A stretch of DNA of 64,000 nt from Amycolatopsis azurea DSM 43854 (GCF_001995215.1 NZ_MUXN01000015.1:166701-230700), one strand, 5' to 3'; counted from the stretch's first letter, positions 33,196-42,132 are shown. Notes: generated from the letters alone by a model not told the origin. Numbers and translations: made by a program.

Positions 33196-33980
33196 TCACC
33201 TCCGTCGGAGTGTTGATTCCCGCGCGCGACGAAGCAACCGAACTCCCGAGCTGTCTATACGCCCTTCGCGAGGCCTTACGCGAGCTACCGCCGGGTGTGG
33301 AACGACAGGTCTGCGTGGTGGCCGATCGATGCCGTGATGACACCGCCGAACTCGCAAGGAAAGCCGGCGCACAGGTCTGCGTGAACACTCACGACCTGAC
33401 GATCGGGGCTGTCCGCGCACTGGGCGCGCGGCACCTGCTGGCCGGTCTGAACCATCACGGCGCGACCCGCACCCTCCTGCTGAGCACGGACGCGGACACC
33501 GTGGTGAAACGCGATTGGGCGGTACGTCACGTGCGCCGGGCGGAGGCCGGCTGGGACGCGGTGGCCGGAACAGCACAGTTGAGTTCCGGACTCGCGACCG
33601 CCGCACAGCCCCGATACGAAGCTCTCCTGGCTCAGGCACGAAGCCCCGCGGGCCATGGAAACGTGTACGGCGCGAACCTCTCGGTCAGAGCAAGCGCCTA
33701 TCGCGCCGTGGGCGGCTTCCTTCCGATCAGCACGGCCGAGGATCACGATTTGTGGCATCGCCTCTTCCGCGCCGGGTTTCGCGTCGCCTTCGCCGACGAA
33801 GCGAAAGTGACGACGAGCGCCCGGCTCGACGGCCGAGCACCGGAGGGGCTTTCCGCACGGCTGCGGACTCTCAGCTCGTCGTTACCGGAGTCTTGTTGCC
33901 GGCATGTGGGGCGGCGCGAAGCCGGTCCTCACGCGCTGCTGGGTCCGGGTCGTAACAGCCGGGTGTTCGGCCTGGCCTGA
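33192..33980 (+). CDS. Family 2 glycosyltransferase
   Basis: A 262-residue GT-A fold enzyme: VGVLIPARDEATELPSCL at the nucleotide-sugar site, the DxD-type STDADTVV, and the acceptor-side AEDHDLWHRLFRAG. There are no membrane helices. It completes a three-gene cassette joined by GTGA overlaps and probably attaches the sugar that the PIG-L/methyltransferase protein modifies. The last 30 residues (SCCRHVGRREAG onward) lack family character, so the end may be altered by a frameshift. Confidence 0.87.
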   Translation: MITSVGVLIPARDEATELPSCLYALREALRELPPGVERQVCVVADRCRDDTAELARKAGAQVCVNTHDLTIGAVRALGARHLLAGLNHHGATRTLLLSTDADTVVKRDWAVRHVRRAEAGWDAVAGTAQLSSGLATAAQPRYEALLAQARSPAGHGNVYGANLSVRASAYRAVGGFLPISTAEDHDLWHRLFRAGFRVAFADEAKVTTSARLDGRAPEGLSARLRTLSSSLPESCCRHVGRREAGPHALLGPGRNSRVFGLA

Positions 33981-34077
33981 TGTACAGCTGGCGGAACATG
34001 GGGTCCGGGACGTCTCCATCGGGCAACCAGTTGACAATGTGCGTTTAGCCCCGGTTGATGCAGGCTATCGAAGAGGT

Positions 34078-34935
34078 ATGTTCGAAGGCTTCAAGCTCGA
34101 AAACGTCGACGTCGGTGAAGCGACCCTCAGGGTCCGTCACGGCGGATCGGGGCCGCCTCTCGTTCTCCTGCACGGACATCCCCGCACCCACACCACCTGG
34201 TACGACGTCGCGCCCCGGCTCGCGGACGCGTTCACCGTCGTCTGCCCGGACCTTCCCGGCTACGGCCAGTCCTCGAAGCCCGAGACCACCGAAGACCACT
34301 CCGCCCACTCGAAACGCGCTATGGCCAGGCACATCATCGCACTCATGCGGCATCTCGGTCATGAGCGATTCGCCATCGCAGGGCACGACCGCGGTAGCTC
34401 GGTCGCCTACCGACTGACTCTCGACCGCCCCGAAGCGGTCACGAAACTGGCTGTTCTCGACGGTCTTCCCATCGGTGAACACCTTTCCCGCGCCGACGCG
34501 AACTTCGCCCGAGCCTGGTGGCACTGGTTCTTCTTCGGCCAGCTCGCGAAACCCGCAGAGCGCGTGATCAACGCCGACCCCGACGCCTGGTACGGCGGCG
34601 CCCCGGAAGCGATGGGCGCGGAGAACCACGCCGACTTCCAGCGCGCGATCCACGACCCCGAAACCGTCCACGCGATGCTCGAAGACTACCGCGCCGGACT
34701 CGGACCCGACCGCGAAGCCGACGACGCCGACAAAGCGGCCGGGAACAAAATCGCCTGCCCCGTACTCGTGTTGTGGTCCAGCCGCGACGACCTCGAAGAC
34801 CTCTATGGCGACCCGTTGACCATCTGGCAGGAATGGGGCAAGGACGTGAGCGGGCGTGCGATCGAATCCGGGCACCACGTCGCCGAGGACAATCCAGCCG
34901 ACCTTGCGACAGCGCTTCGGGCGTTCTTGGCGTAG
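34078..34935 (+). CDS. Alpha/beta hydrolase, haloacetate dehalogenase-like
   Basis: A 285-residue alpha/beta hydrolase. LLHGHPRTHTTW forms the oxyanion region. The nucleophile Asp lies in GHDRGSSVAYRL, and the catalytic His is in SGHHVAEDNP. An Asp nucleophile and the WYGG segment are typical of fluoroacetate dehalogenases and some epoxide hydrolases. The ATG at 34078 follows AAGAGGT. It is preceded by a small gap after the GT2 gene and stands alone. Substrate inferred. Confidence 0.87.
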   Translation: MFEGFKLENVDVGEATLRVRHGGSGPPLVLLHGHPRTHTTWYDVAPRLADAFTVVCPDLPGYGQSSKPETTEDHSAHSKRAMARHIIALMRHLGHERFAIAGHDRGSSVAYRLTLDRPEAVTKLAVLDGLPIGEHLSRADANFARAWWHWFFFGQLAKPAERVINADPDAWYGGAPEAMGAENHADFQRAIHDPETVHAMLEDYRAGLGPDREADDADKAAGNKIACPVLVLWSSRDDLEDLYGDPLTIWQEWGKDVSGRAIESGHHVAEDNPADLATALRAFLA

Positions 34936-35202
34936 ATCAAGGTGTTCTTCCGGACAACTCCGACAGCACTCCGACCGGCTGAGCAGGGCCGAGGACTCGG
35001 GCACCCACAGATCCCTTGCGGCGCGAGCACTGACCAGCACCACGAGAACGAGTTCTCCGGTGAACCGATACGGCCGTGGGCGAACAGCCGACAAATTTGT
35101 TGCCGGTCAACGACTTCAGCGCGCCACGCGCTTGGAACCGCCACCACTCCGTGACTCGGGATCAGGGTAATCGGGGTTCGACGGCGCGTTAAGATTTCGC
35201 AC

Positions 35203-36372
35203 ATGGCTCTGGTGTCTCATCTGTCCAACGGCGAGCTGGCCGAGTGGTGCGAACAGCACCTCGTCGGCGCGGTCGACGTGGCACACGAGGTCGGGGAACG
35301 GGTACGGGGCGCGGACGTCACCCGGCCGGCGGAAAAGGTCGACCGGCGCCATTGGTCTCAAGTAGCACGCACGTTCAGCGCGCGATTGTCCGCGCTGGTG
35401 CAGGCCGCCCCGCCCTATACAACGCTGCTGGGGCTGATCAGGTCCGGTTTGGCGTCCTGGGACTGGGCACACGCGCAGGCCGCTCGCTATCCCACTCATG
35501 CGCGGTTGCCTGCCGCTGATCGCGCCCGTGCGCTGGACTTCCGCCCGACCCCGACCGGCTGGCTCGATCTGCGCGTCGCGCACGAACGGGGCGCCGCGGT
35601 CCTCGAGGTCGACCAGCCGAACACACTGCCGCCGGTTCACGAACCGATGCTGACCGAGCTGTTCGACCGGATCCGCGCGTACTTATGGGAGCACGCGCCG
35701 CTGGGCCACGTCGGCGGACCGGGCCGCGAAGCGGGACTGGCCCGGGTGTCCTGGCTGCTGGGCGCCTTCGCCTACGCCTACCGCGCCGACACCACACACC
35801 CCGTCTTCCACCTGTTCAAAGAAGGCTCTCCCACCCTCGGACAGCTGCACGCCCTCGCCGACGACACCGCCATCACCGACCCGCTGGCGCTCATTCACCG
35901 GCTGGTCACCACCGGCGTCCTCGACGATCTGCGCGCGCTCACCGGCTCACGCGCGGTGGGCGAACCGTGGGGCGTCACCGCGCCGGTCGTGTTCGACCAC
36001 TGGGACGACGGAACCCTGCTCCTGACCGGCCCGCGAGGATCCACGCTGCTCGACGTCAACTGCGCCGTCCGAGTCGATTCGGGCCAGCGAGCGCACCGCT
36101 GGGTATGGAACCTGCTCGGCGCCGTCTGGCTCGACACCGCCGACACCCATCGGATCCGCACCGTGGCGGTCTACTTCGCCCGGCACGGCATCCTGCTCAC
36201 CTGGCCGGTCGACGTTCTCGCCGAGCTGACCTTGCGCGGCGCCGATCCCGCCGAAGCGCAGGCACGATTCGTCACCCTCGCCGGGCAACGCCGAGACGAG
36301 GACTACGCACGCAGACTCCGCTGGCGAGCGAGCCCAACCACACAAGCCCACCAGCCCGCAGCGGACCGCTGA
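35203..36372 (+). CDS. Hypothetical protein, 389 residues
   Basis: A soluble protein I cannot place in a family. It starts MALVSHLSNGELAEWCEQHL. It has a long helical N-terminal half and a later part rich in Trp and beta segments (VFDHWDDGTLLLTGPRGST, then WVWNLLGAVWLDTADTHR). Codon use is typical and no shadow gene on the other strand is credible, so it is likely real. It stands alone between the hydrolase and the MerR regulator. Confidence 0.7.
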   Translation: MALVSHLSNGELAEWCEQHLVGAVDVAHEVGERVRGADVTRPAEKVDRRHWSQVARTFSARLSALVQAAPPYTTLLGLIRSGLASWDWAHAQAARYPTHARLPAADRARALDFRPTPTGWLDLRVAHERGAAVLEVDQPNTLPPVHEPMLTELFDRIRAYLWEHAPLGHVGGPGREAGLARVSWLLGAFAYAYRADTTHPVFHLFKEGSPTLGQLHALADDTAITDPLALIHRLVTTGVLDDLRALTGSRAVGEPWGVTAPVVFDHWDDGTLLLTGPRGSTLLDVNCAVRVDSGQRAHRWVWNLLGAVWLDTADTHRIRTVAVYFARHGILLTWPVDVLAELTLRGADPAEAQARFVTLAGQRRDEDYARRLRWRASPTTQAHQPAADR

Positions 36373-36447
36373 CCCGGGCGTCGTGCGACTCCCCTTCACC
36401 CCACCGCCGAGGGTGGTCGTCGAACGGACGTCGCTCCCGCGTCCGAA

Positions 36448-37359
36448 GTGAACAGGCGGTCATCGGTGACTAAACTACGAGAGCAGGCAAGGAGTGGAGG
36501 CAAGTTGACTGTCGACGGTGTCTCGCGGCTGCTCGGATCCAGTGAAGTCGCCCGGAGCTTGGGCGTCTCCCAGGTGACTCTCCGGTCCTGGGAGCAGCGC
36601 TACGGGATCGGCGCCGGACAGCGCGCAGCCAACGGTCGCCGCCGCTACTCCCCCGAAGACGTCCGGCGGCTGCGGCGTATGCGAGCGCTGCAGGCACAGG
36701 GAACCAGCGCACGTGAAGCGGCAGAGTTGGTCCTCACCCGCTCAGCCGCCGAGAAAACAGCCAAAGAACGGGGAGATCGCCTCGTCGAATCGACCGAGGC
36801 GCTCGACATGACGGCGCTGGCCGGTCTTCTCGACGAGGCTTTCGAGACCCTGGGGGTCGCGTCCACCTGGACAGAGGTCATCTCGCCTGTGCTGAAATCT
36901 CTCGGCATCCGTTGGAATCGCCGTGGGGAGGGCTGTGTGATGGCCTCCGAATGGGCATTGGCGACGGCGGCAGACTCGGCGGTCGATCGCTACACCGGGC
37001 CGGGCAATCTCACCGCGGGCCGGAGGCCTCCTGTCCTCCTGCTCAGCGGCCCCGCGGAACGACACGAACTTCCGATCAAGATGCTCGGCGCCGCGCTCCA
37101 GGATGACGGAGCTCCCGCCATGTATCTCGGTACCTTCGTATCGGTCGACGTGCTGCACGCCCTCAAGGAGCGCTTTCTCCCCCACGCGATCGTGATCTGG
37201 TCGATGACGCCTCACTCTGCGGACGTCGCGCTGCTGCGGGCCCTCCACACGCACGGCATCCCGGTACGCCCCTCCGGGCCGGGCTGGGCGGGGCTTCCTA
37301 TCGTCGGCGAACCGGTGCCCGTGTCGTTCACCGCCGCGCTCGACGAGCTCGGCGGCTGA
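36448..37359 (+). CDS. MerR family regulator with B12-binding-like domain
   Basis: A 303-residue protein: MerR winged helix at about 30-100 (GSSEVARSLGVSQVTLRSWE, then RRYSPEDVRRL), then a four-helix bundle and a Rossmann-like domain as in CarH/LitR photoreceptors. The B12-cap motif W-x9-EH is degenerate. It reads W followed 12 residues later by E-W, so the His is replaced by Trp and the spacing is longer. AERHELPIKML retains the HEL-type lower-ligand segment. It may sense something other than light. The GTG start is uncertain, and a later GTG at 36466 is possible. Confidence 0.83.
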   Translation: MNRRSSVTKLREQARSGGKLTVDGVSRLLGSSEVARSLGVSQVTLRSWEQRYGIGAGQRAANGRRRYSPEDVRRLRRMRALQAQGTSAREAAELVLTRSAAEKTAKERGDRLVESTEALDMTALAGLLDEAFETLGVASTWTEVISPVLKSLGIRWNRRGEGCVMASEWALATAADSAVDRYTGPGNLTAGRRPPVLLLSGPAERHELPIKMLGAALQDDGAPAMYLGTFVSVDVLHALKERFLPHAIVIWSMTPHSADVALLRALHTHGIPVRPSGPGWAGLPIVGEPVPVSFTAALDELGG

Positions 37360-37474
37360 CGGCGATCATCAGATACAAGAAAGTCCATATAGGACGGAAG
37401 TGTAAGTCCACTGTAGATGGTCTTGGCCCGGTCGAGGCGAAAGCACCCTCGGCGAGAAAGCCCGTGAACCGTGG

Positions 37475-38839
37475 TCACGTGGTTTTCTCTTGTTGTTCCA
37501 TGTCGGTTGACGTCGTGGTGCCGAGCAGGTGGGAGAGCGCGCCCGCGAGCTCCCGATGACGGAAGACGTGCCCCGCTTCGGTCAGACGATCCGGTCGTGC
37601 GTGATGGCTGGCGAGGGCGAGTTCGCCCGCTCCGGCGCGGCCGAGCAGCAACCGGGGCGCGAACTCGGGGACCCGCATCAGCGCCGGGCGGTGGAGGATC
37701 CGTCCGAGTACCCGCGTGTAGTCGGCGTTGCGGACCGGCTCCGGCGCGACCGCGTTGACCGGTCCGGCCATCGTTTCGTCGGTGAGGGCCCGGGTGTAGA
37801 TGTCGGTCAGGTCGTCCAAGCCGATCCACGGCATCCACTGTGTGCCGTCACCGAGAGGACCGCCGAGACCCGCGCCGAACAAGGCGCGCTGCAAGCGCAG
37901 CAGGCCGCCGCGGGGGCTGAGGACCAAGCCTGTTCTGACAAGAACGACCCGCAGGCCTGCCTCGGACGCCGGTGCGGTGGCTGTCTCCCAATCCTCGACG
38001 ACGTCCGCGAGGAATCCGTCACCGCGGGGGCTCGTTTCCGAGAGGATCTCGTCACCATGTCCGGTGCCGTAGTAGCCGACGGCCGAGGCGGACACGAAGA
38101 CCCCGGGACCCCCGGTCGTCCGCGCGGCCAGCCCGGCGAGGACGCGGGTCGGCCCGACCCGGCTCTCCCGCACCGCGCGACGATGTCCGTCGGTGAACCG
38201 GCCCGCGATCGGCTCCCCGGCGAGATGGACCACGGCGTCCAAACCTTCGAGAAGATCTTCGGCGGGAGCGAAAGGATCCCAAGTTCGTTCTTCGGCGTCT
38301 CGCGCCGGACGTCGGACCAGCCTGACGACCCGATGACCTGCTGTGGTGAGGAAGGCGGTCAGGGCCGTCCCCACGAGTCCTCCGGCCCCGGTCACTCCCA
38401 CGGTCAGCGGGCGGGAACGGTACCGTTGCTGTGCGGCGAGATCGGCGGCGAACTGACGATGCCGGTATGCGAACATCGACCGGAGGAAGGGTGCGGGCAC
38501 CGGGGTGTCGACCACGTCGATCACCTCGGTCCGCCGCGGTCCGGCGGGAGCGAACCGGTGTGTGTGACGCCACCGCAGCAGAGGCGACAACACAGGATTG
38601 GCGAACACGTCGACGAACTGGCGCGGCGGATCGTATTCGGCCTCGTCGTGGGCGGCGATCCAGGTGACGCCGCCGGGAAAGACGAGTTCGGCGCGTCCAT
38701 CGCGCAAGGAAGTGGCTTCGGCGCCGACACGGATCGGCTGCCAGGGCGGAGTCAGCCGGTGAATCGCCCCCGGCCGGGAGAACCAGTCGAAGACCTCGCC
38801 CAGTTCGGCGTCCACCACGCTGGAGAAAGTCAGCCCCAC
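37475..38839 (-). CDS. TIGR01777 family oxidoreductase with SRPBCC domain
   Basis: A 454-residue fusion. The N-terminal ~150 residues are a START-like domain (DAELGEVFDWFSRPGAIHRL). The rest is an extended SDR/epimerase of the TIGR01777 type, with GAGGLVGTALTAFL and VFVSASAVGYYG, then MPWIGLDDLTDIY. The reaction is unknown. The GTG at 38839 has GGAGGGGAAC upstream. Its start overlaps the end of the small membrane protein gene by 10 bases. It is the last gene of a three-gene minus-strand unit headed by qcrB. Confidence 0.9.
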   Translation of the reverse strand: MGLTFSSVVDAELGEVFDWFSRPGAIHRLTPPWQPIRVGAEATSLRDGRAELVFPGGVTWIAAHDEAEYDPPRQFVDVFANPVLSPLLRWRHTHRFAPAGPRRTEVIDVVDTPVPAPFLRSMFAYRHRQFAADLAAQQRYRSRPLTVGVTGAGGLVGTALTAFLTTAGHRVVRLVRRPARDAEERTWDPFAPAEDLLEGLDAVVHLAGEPIAGRFTDGHRRAVRESRVGPTRVLAGLAARTTGGPGVFVSASAVGYYGTGHGDEILSETSPRGDGFLADVVEDWETATAPASEAGLRVVLVRTGLVLSPRGGLLRLQRALFGAGLGGPLGDGTQWMPWIGLDDLTDIYTRALTDETMAGPVNAVAPEPVRNADYTRVLGRILHRPALMRVPEFAPRLLLGRAGAGELALASHHARPDRLTEAGHVFRHRELAGALSHLLGTTTSTDMEQQEKTT

Positions 38840-39264
38840 GTTCCCCTCCGAGGTCGGTTCACGGCATCTGTCATGGCAAAGCCTCGCCAGGCGCAGAGGA
38901 GAAGCGGACCTGTCGTGTTCTGAAGAACCGTCATCAGCACCATCGTGTTCTCGCCTGGGCTATGTGACATCACCGCCCAGACGGTTCCGGCGACGAGGTA
39001 GAACCCGAACAGCGCGGCGATCACCGAAGCGGACTTCCGCCTCCCGCTGTGCCTACTGTCCACAATGGTCACGATCAGCATCCCGTGGACGACGACGGGC
39101 ACCACGATCACAGCCATCGGGCGAAGGAACGGATCGTCGACAACGAACAAGGACGCGGTCTCGATCGTCGCGGCGAGCGACAGCATCGTTCCACCGGCGG
39201 CGCACGTCCCGATGACCGCGCCGAGGGCCCGACCGCCCGGTACGGAGCCCGGCAACGCGGTCAT
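38830..39264 (-). CDS. Small integral membrane protein
   Basis: A 144-residue protein with about four hydrophobic helices (LGAVIGTCAAGGTMLSLAAT, MAVIVVPVVVHGMLIVTIV and ASVIAALFGFYLVAGTVWAV). The family is not recognised. It starts on the ATGA overlapping the qcrB stop and runs into the TIGR01777 gene, so it is translationally coupled to both. A role beside cytochrome b in the membrane is possible but unproven. Confidence 0.7.
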   Translation of the reverse strand: MTALPGSVPGGRALGAVIGTCAAGGTMLSLAATIETASLFVVDDPFLRPMAVIVVPVVVHGMLIVTIVDSRHSGRRKSASVIAALFGFYLVAGTVWAVMSHSPGENTMVLMTVLQNTTGPLLLCAWRGFAMTDAVNRPRRGTWG

Positions 39265-40859
39265 CGGTCCGCGCCTCCCCCGGAATGCCCGTTGCGGCGG
39301 GCGACCTCGAGAGCGTGGGTCTCCTCCCGAGGATCTGGCTTCAGCAAAGTCCCGGACAGAGACCTGCCCGCCGAGCCGAGCTTGTTCATCTTCTTCGGCA
39401 CCGACGCGCCCTGGTACTCGAGCGGCAGCGGGCCGAGCGGCTGGTGGATCTCGATGAACTCACCGTGCGGCAGGCGCTTGATGATGCCGGTCTCGACACC
39501 GTGCTCCAGCACCTCGCGGTCGGCCCGCTGAAGACCCAGGCAGATCCGATATGTCAGCGCATACGCGGTGGGCGGCACGAGGAGAAGCCCGATCCGGCCC
39601 GCCCAGGTGAGCGCGTTGAGCGAAAGGTCGAACTGATAAGCGAAGATATCGTTGAAACTCGACAGCGTGAGAACGACGTAGAAGCTGATCGCCATCACGC
39701 CCAGCGAAGTCCGGACCGGGACGTCGCGAGGACGCTGCAGCAGGTTGTGGTGCGCGGTGTCCTTGGACAGCTTCCGCTCCAGCCAGGGGTAGGACAGCAG
39801 AAGCGTGAGGAGCACCGCGATACCCACCGCGCCGGCGAAAAAGACGGGTGGAACCGTGTGGTCGCCGAGATACAACTCCCACGGCGGCCAGATCCGCAGC
39901 AATCCATCCGCCCACCCCATGTACCAGTCGGGCTGCGAACCCGCCGAGACCTGCGCCGCGTTGTACGGGCCGATGTTCCAGATCGGGTTGATCTGGAAGA
40001 GCCCCGACATCAGCGCGATGACGCCGGTGACCAGCGCGAAGAACGCACCGCCCTTGAGCGCGAAGACCGGCATGATGCGGACGCCGACGACGTTGGTCTC
40101 CTTGCGGCGCACGCCCGGGAACTGCGTGTGCTTCTGGTACCAGACCAGCGCGAGGTGCGCGCCCACGAGGGCGAGCATGATGCCCGGCAGCAGCAGGATG
40201 TGGATCGTGTACAGGCGCGGGATGATCTCGTTGCCCGGGAACTCCCCGCCGAACAGCGCCCAGTGGATCCAGGTGCCCATGACCGGCACCGACAGCACGA
40301 TGCCCGACAGGGTCGCGCGGATACCGGTACCGGAGAGCAGGTCGTCCGGCAGCGAGTAGCCGAAGAAGCCCTCGAACATGCCCAGGACCAGCAGCAGCGC
40401 GCCGATGACCCAGTTCGCCTCACGCGGGCGCCGGAACGCGCCGGTGAAGAAGATCCGGAACATGTGGACCATCATCGAGGCGACGAAGATCAGCGCGGCC
40501 CAGTGGTGCAGCTGGCGGACGAACAGACCGCCGCGGACGTCGAACGAGATGTCGAGCGTGGTCGCGAAGGCCCGCGACATCTCGACGCCCTGCAGACCGG
40601 TGAAGCTGCCGTTGTAGACGACCTCCTCCATGGAGGGGTCGAAGAACAGCGTGAGGTACACACCCGACAGCAACAGGATGATGAAGCTGTAGAGGGCGAT
40701 CTCGCCGAGAAGGAAGGACCAGTGGGTCGGGAACACCTTGTTGATCTGGTGCCGCATGCCCTTGGCCAGGTGATACCGGTCGTCGGCCCACTTCGCACCA
40801 GCGCCCGCGGCCTTCTCGGCCGGGTTCGTCCCCTTTGTCGGGGTGGTGAGTGAACTCAT
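39261..40859 (-). CDS. qcrB: Cytochrome bc1 complex cytochrome b subunit, standalone copy
   Basis: A 532-residue actinobacterial cytochrome b with a long N and C tail. Heme-ligand His pairs are visible in LHHWAALIFVASMMVHMFRI and IHILLLPGIMLALVGAHLAL. The quinol-site PPWELY-type motif reads WPPWELYLGDHT. Membrane helices follow the family pattern. Normally qcrB lies in qcrCAB beside ctaE. Here QcrC, QcrA and oxidase genes are missing, so this is likely a second, unlinked copy. Upstream lies a cluster of GCATCG repeats. It is coupled to a small membrane protein by ATGA. Confidence 0.93.
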   Translation of the reverse strand: MSSLTTPTKGTNPAEKAAGAGAKWADDRYHLAKGMRHQINKVFPTHWSFLLGEIALYSFIILLLSGVYLTLFFDPSMEEVVYNGSFTGLQGVEMSRAFATTLDISFDVRGGLFVRQLHHWAALIFVASMMVHMFRIFFTGAFRRPREANWVIGALLLVLGMFEGFFGYSLPDDLLSGTGIRATLSGIVLSVPVMGTWIHWALFGGEFPGNEIIPRLYTIHILLLPGIMLALVGAHLALVWYQKHTQFPGVRRKETNVVGVRIMPVFALKGGAFFALVTGVIALMSGLFQINPIWNIGPYNAAQVSAGSQPDWYMGWADGLLRIWPPWELYLGDHTVPPVFFAGAVGIAVLLTLLLSYPWLERKLSKDTAHHNLLQRPRDVPVRTSLGVMAISFYVVLTLSSFNDIFAYQFDLSLNALTWAGRIGLLLVPPTAYALTYRICLGLQRADREVLEHGVETGIIKRLPHGEFIEIHQPLGPLPLEYQGASVPKKMNKLGSAGRSLSGTLLKPDPREETHALEVARRNGHSGGGADR

Positions 40860-40897
40860 CGCACCTCCTCCACTCCCGGACACTGCCGAACACTGTC

Positions 40898-40987
40898 GCA
40901 TCGCATCGATCCTGCATTGCTCCCGGTCACGATGATCGCGCATCGCCGTGCACACTGATACTCATGCATCGAATATGCATCGCATAC
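40898..40987. promoter_or_regulatory. GCATCG repeat cluster upstream of qcrB
   Basis: GCATCG occurs at 40898, 40903, 40940, 40966 and 40977, followed by GCATAC at 40982. The last two full copies (ATGCATCG) are 11 bp apart, one helical turn. They lie 40-130 bases before the qcrB start. They may be an operator array, but no known regulator is assigned. Confidence 0.4.
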
Positions 40988-41059
40988 CTGTGGCAGAGGC
41001 GCCTCACGGCAGCCCGTTCAACCGGGAGAGGCTGGAAGAGCGGTGGCCGCGGCGCGGGC

Positions 41060-41170
41060 TCAGACGCCGAGGGCGTGGACACCGCCGTCGACCATGATCA
41101 TCGCCCCGGTCGTGGCCGGGAGCCAGTCCGACAGCAACGCGCAGACGCTCCGCGCTGCCGGATCCGGGCA
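41060..41170 (-). pseudogene. Enoyl-ACP reductase (FabI-like) C-terminal fragment
   Basis: About 36 residues ending ALLSDWLPATTGAMIMVDGG and HALGV match the C terminus of FabI-type SDR proteins. The rest of the gene is missing, and the next plus-strand relic begins at once. It is a truncated copy. Confidence 0.6.
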
Positions 41171-41185
41171 CATTGCGGCGGCGGG

Positions 41186-41444
41186 CACCGTCGAATGGAT
41201 CCCGAAGACCAGGCTCCGCACGCGATCGCCTGTACCACCGCCGAGAACACCGATCCCGACGTCGTCAATTCCGGAGTGGTCCGCTTCCACGACAAGGGCT
41301 CCGGGCGGACCGGCATCGAAGTCGGCGTGCGCTATTCGCCGCCCGCAGGGAAACGGAGAGGCGGTCGCATCCTTGCCGGAGTATCCACAGCACAAGGTCG
41401 AGCGAGCCTGTGCCGAGTTCAACCGCATCGTCGAGACGCGCTGA
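41186..41444 (+). pseudogene. SRPBCC cyclase/dehydrase relic
   Basis: Two frames must be joined to read a START-like protein. The first gives DPDVVNSGVVRFHDKGSGRT, then IEVGVRYSPPAGK. The second gives EAVASLPEYPQHKVERACAE and FNRIVETR before the stop. The N terminus is also lost. It is a third SRPBCC-type sequence in the window, and this one is inactivated. Confidence 0.6.
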
Positions 41445-41475
41445 CGGGCAGGGTCCAGCCGCGGGATGACGAGTG

Positions 41476-42087
41476 TCAGGTCGTGGGTCGCCGACGGTTG
41501 TCCAGGGCGTCTTGCCGTACTTGCCCGGTGTGTTCGCTGATCGCGCCGAGGCGATCGGCGAGGTGGAGATGATCGGCCGTCAGGTGGTCTCGCATGTCCG
41601 CCAGTGGAGTCAGGAGATCGGCCACGTCGTTTTCGCCGAGTGCCGTGTTGAGCTTGTCGGCGCTCTTCCTGCCTTCCGCGCTCAGTCCTTCCACCGCGCC
41701 GGCTTGTCCGGCCACCTGCCGCAACATCGCCGAATTGCGCCGAGCCCATTCCGCGACAGCTCGATCGCCCGCGCGACGGTCACGTTCGGCGTCCACCCTC
41801 GCCTCCCCCGTCCGCTCGCCCCCGTCGGACGGCCTCAGCCGCAGGAACCGGCGTTCCGCCGCCTGACGGCTGGCGACTCCCAGCGCGGGGGCGAGCAGGG
41901 CCCAGCTGACCCCTTCCGCGCGGGCCGCCTCGATCAATTCCGGTTCCCAGGAGGCGAACTCCTCTCGTAGCACCCGTAAGGACTCCAGTGCGGCCAAGAG
42001 CGTCACCGGCTCGACAGCGCTGGAACGGGCAGTCATCACCACCTCGTACAGGTCACGCGACCGGCGCGTGAAGTCAGTCTCGACCAT
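41476..42087 (-). CDS. Hsp18 transcriptional regulator-like protein
   Basis: A 203-residue soluble protein with a helix-turn-helix-like segment (AEGVSWALLAPALGVASRQA, then AERRFLRLRP) followed by a long charged helical region. Proteins of this type are annotated as Hsp18 regulators next to hsp18 genes, and the next gene is a divergent Hsp20. The ATG at 42087 has GAAAGG at 6 bases, better than the ATG two codons upstream. An inverted repeat lies between the two divergent starts and is the natural operator candidate. Confidence 0.78.
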   Translation of the reverse strand: MVETDFTRRSRDLYEVVMTARSSAVEPVTLLAALESLRVLREEFASWEPELIEAARAEGVSWALLAPALGVASRQAAERRFLRLRPSDGGERTGEARVDAERDRRAGDRAVAEWARRNSAMLRQVAGQAGAVEGLSAEGRKSADKLNTALGENDVADLLTPLADMRDHLTADHLHLADRLGAISEHTGQVRQDALDNRRRPTT

Positions 42088-42113
42088 TGTCATCCTTTCG
42101 ACGACTCCGATGT

Positions 42114-42132
42114 TGTCATCGCTTCGATGACA
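42114..42132. promoter_or_regulatory. Inverted repeat between hsp18 and its regulator
   Basis: TGTCATCG-CTT-CGATGACA is a perfect 8-bp inverted repeat with a 3-nt spacer in the 100-base divergent promoter region. It is a plausible operator for the divergent regulator. It differs from the HspR HAIR and HrcA CIRCE sequences. Confidence 0.6.

Noticed and set aside
39285..40853. A 522-codon plus-strand frame opposite qcrB
   Set aside because: Composition (Arg, Gln, Asp, His-rich) is that of an antisense shadow, and qcrB is unambiguous.
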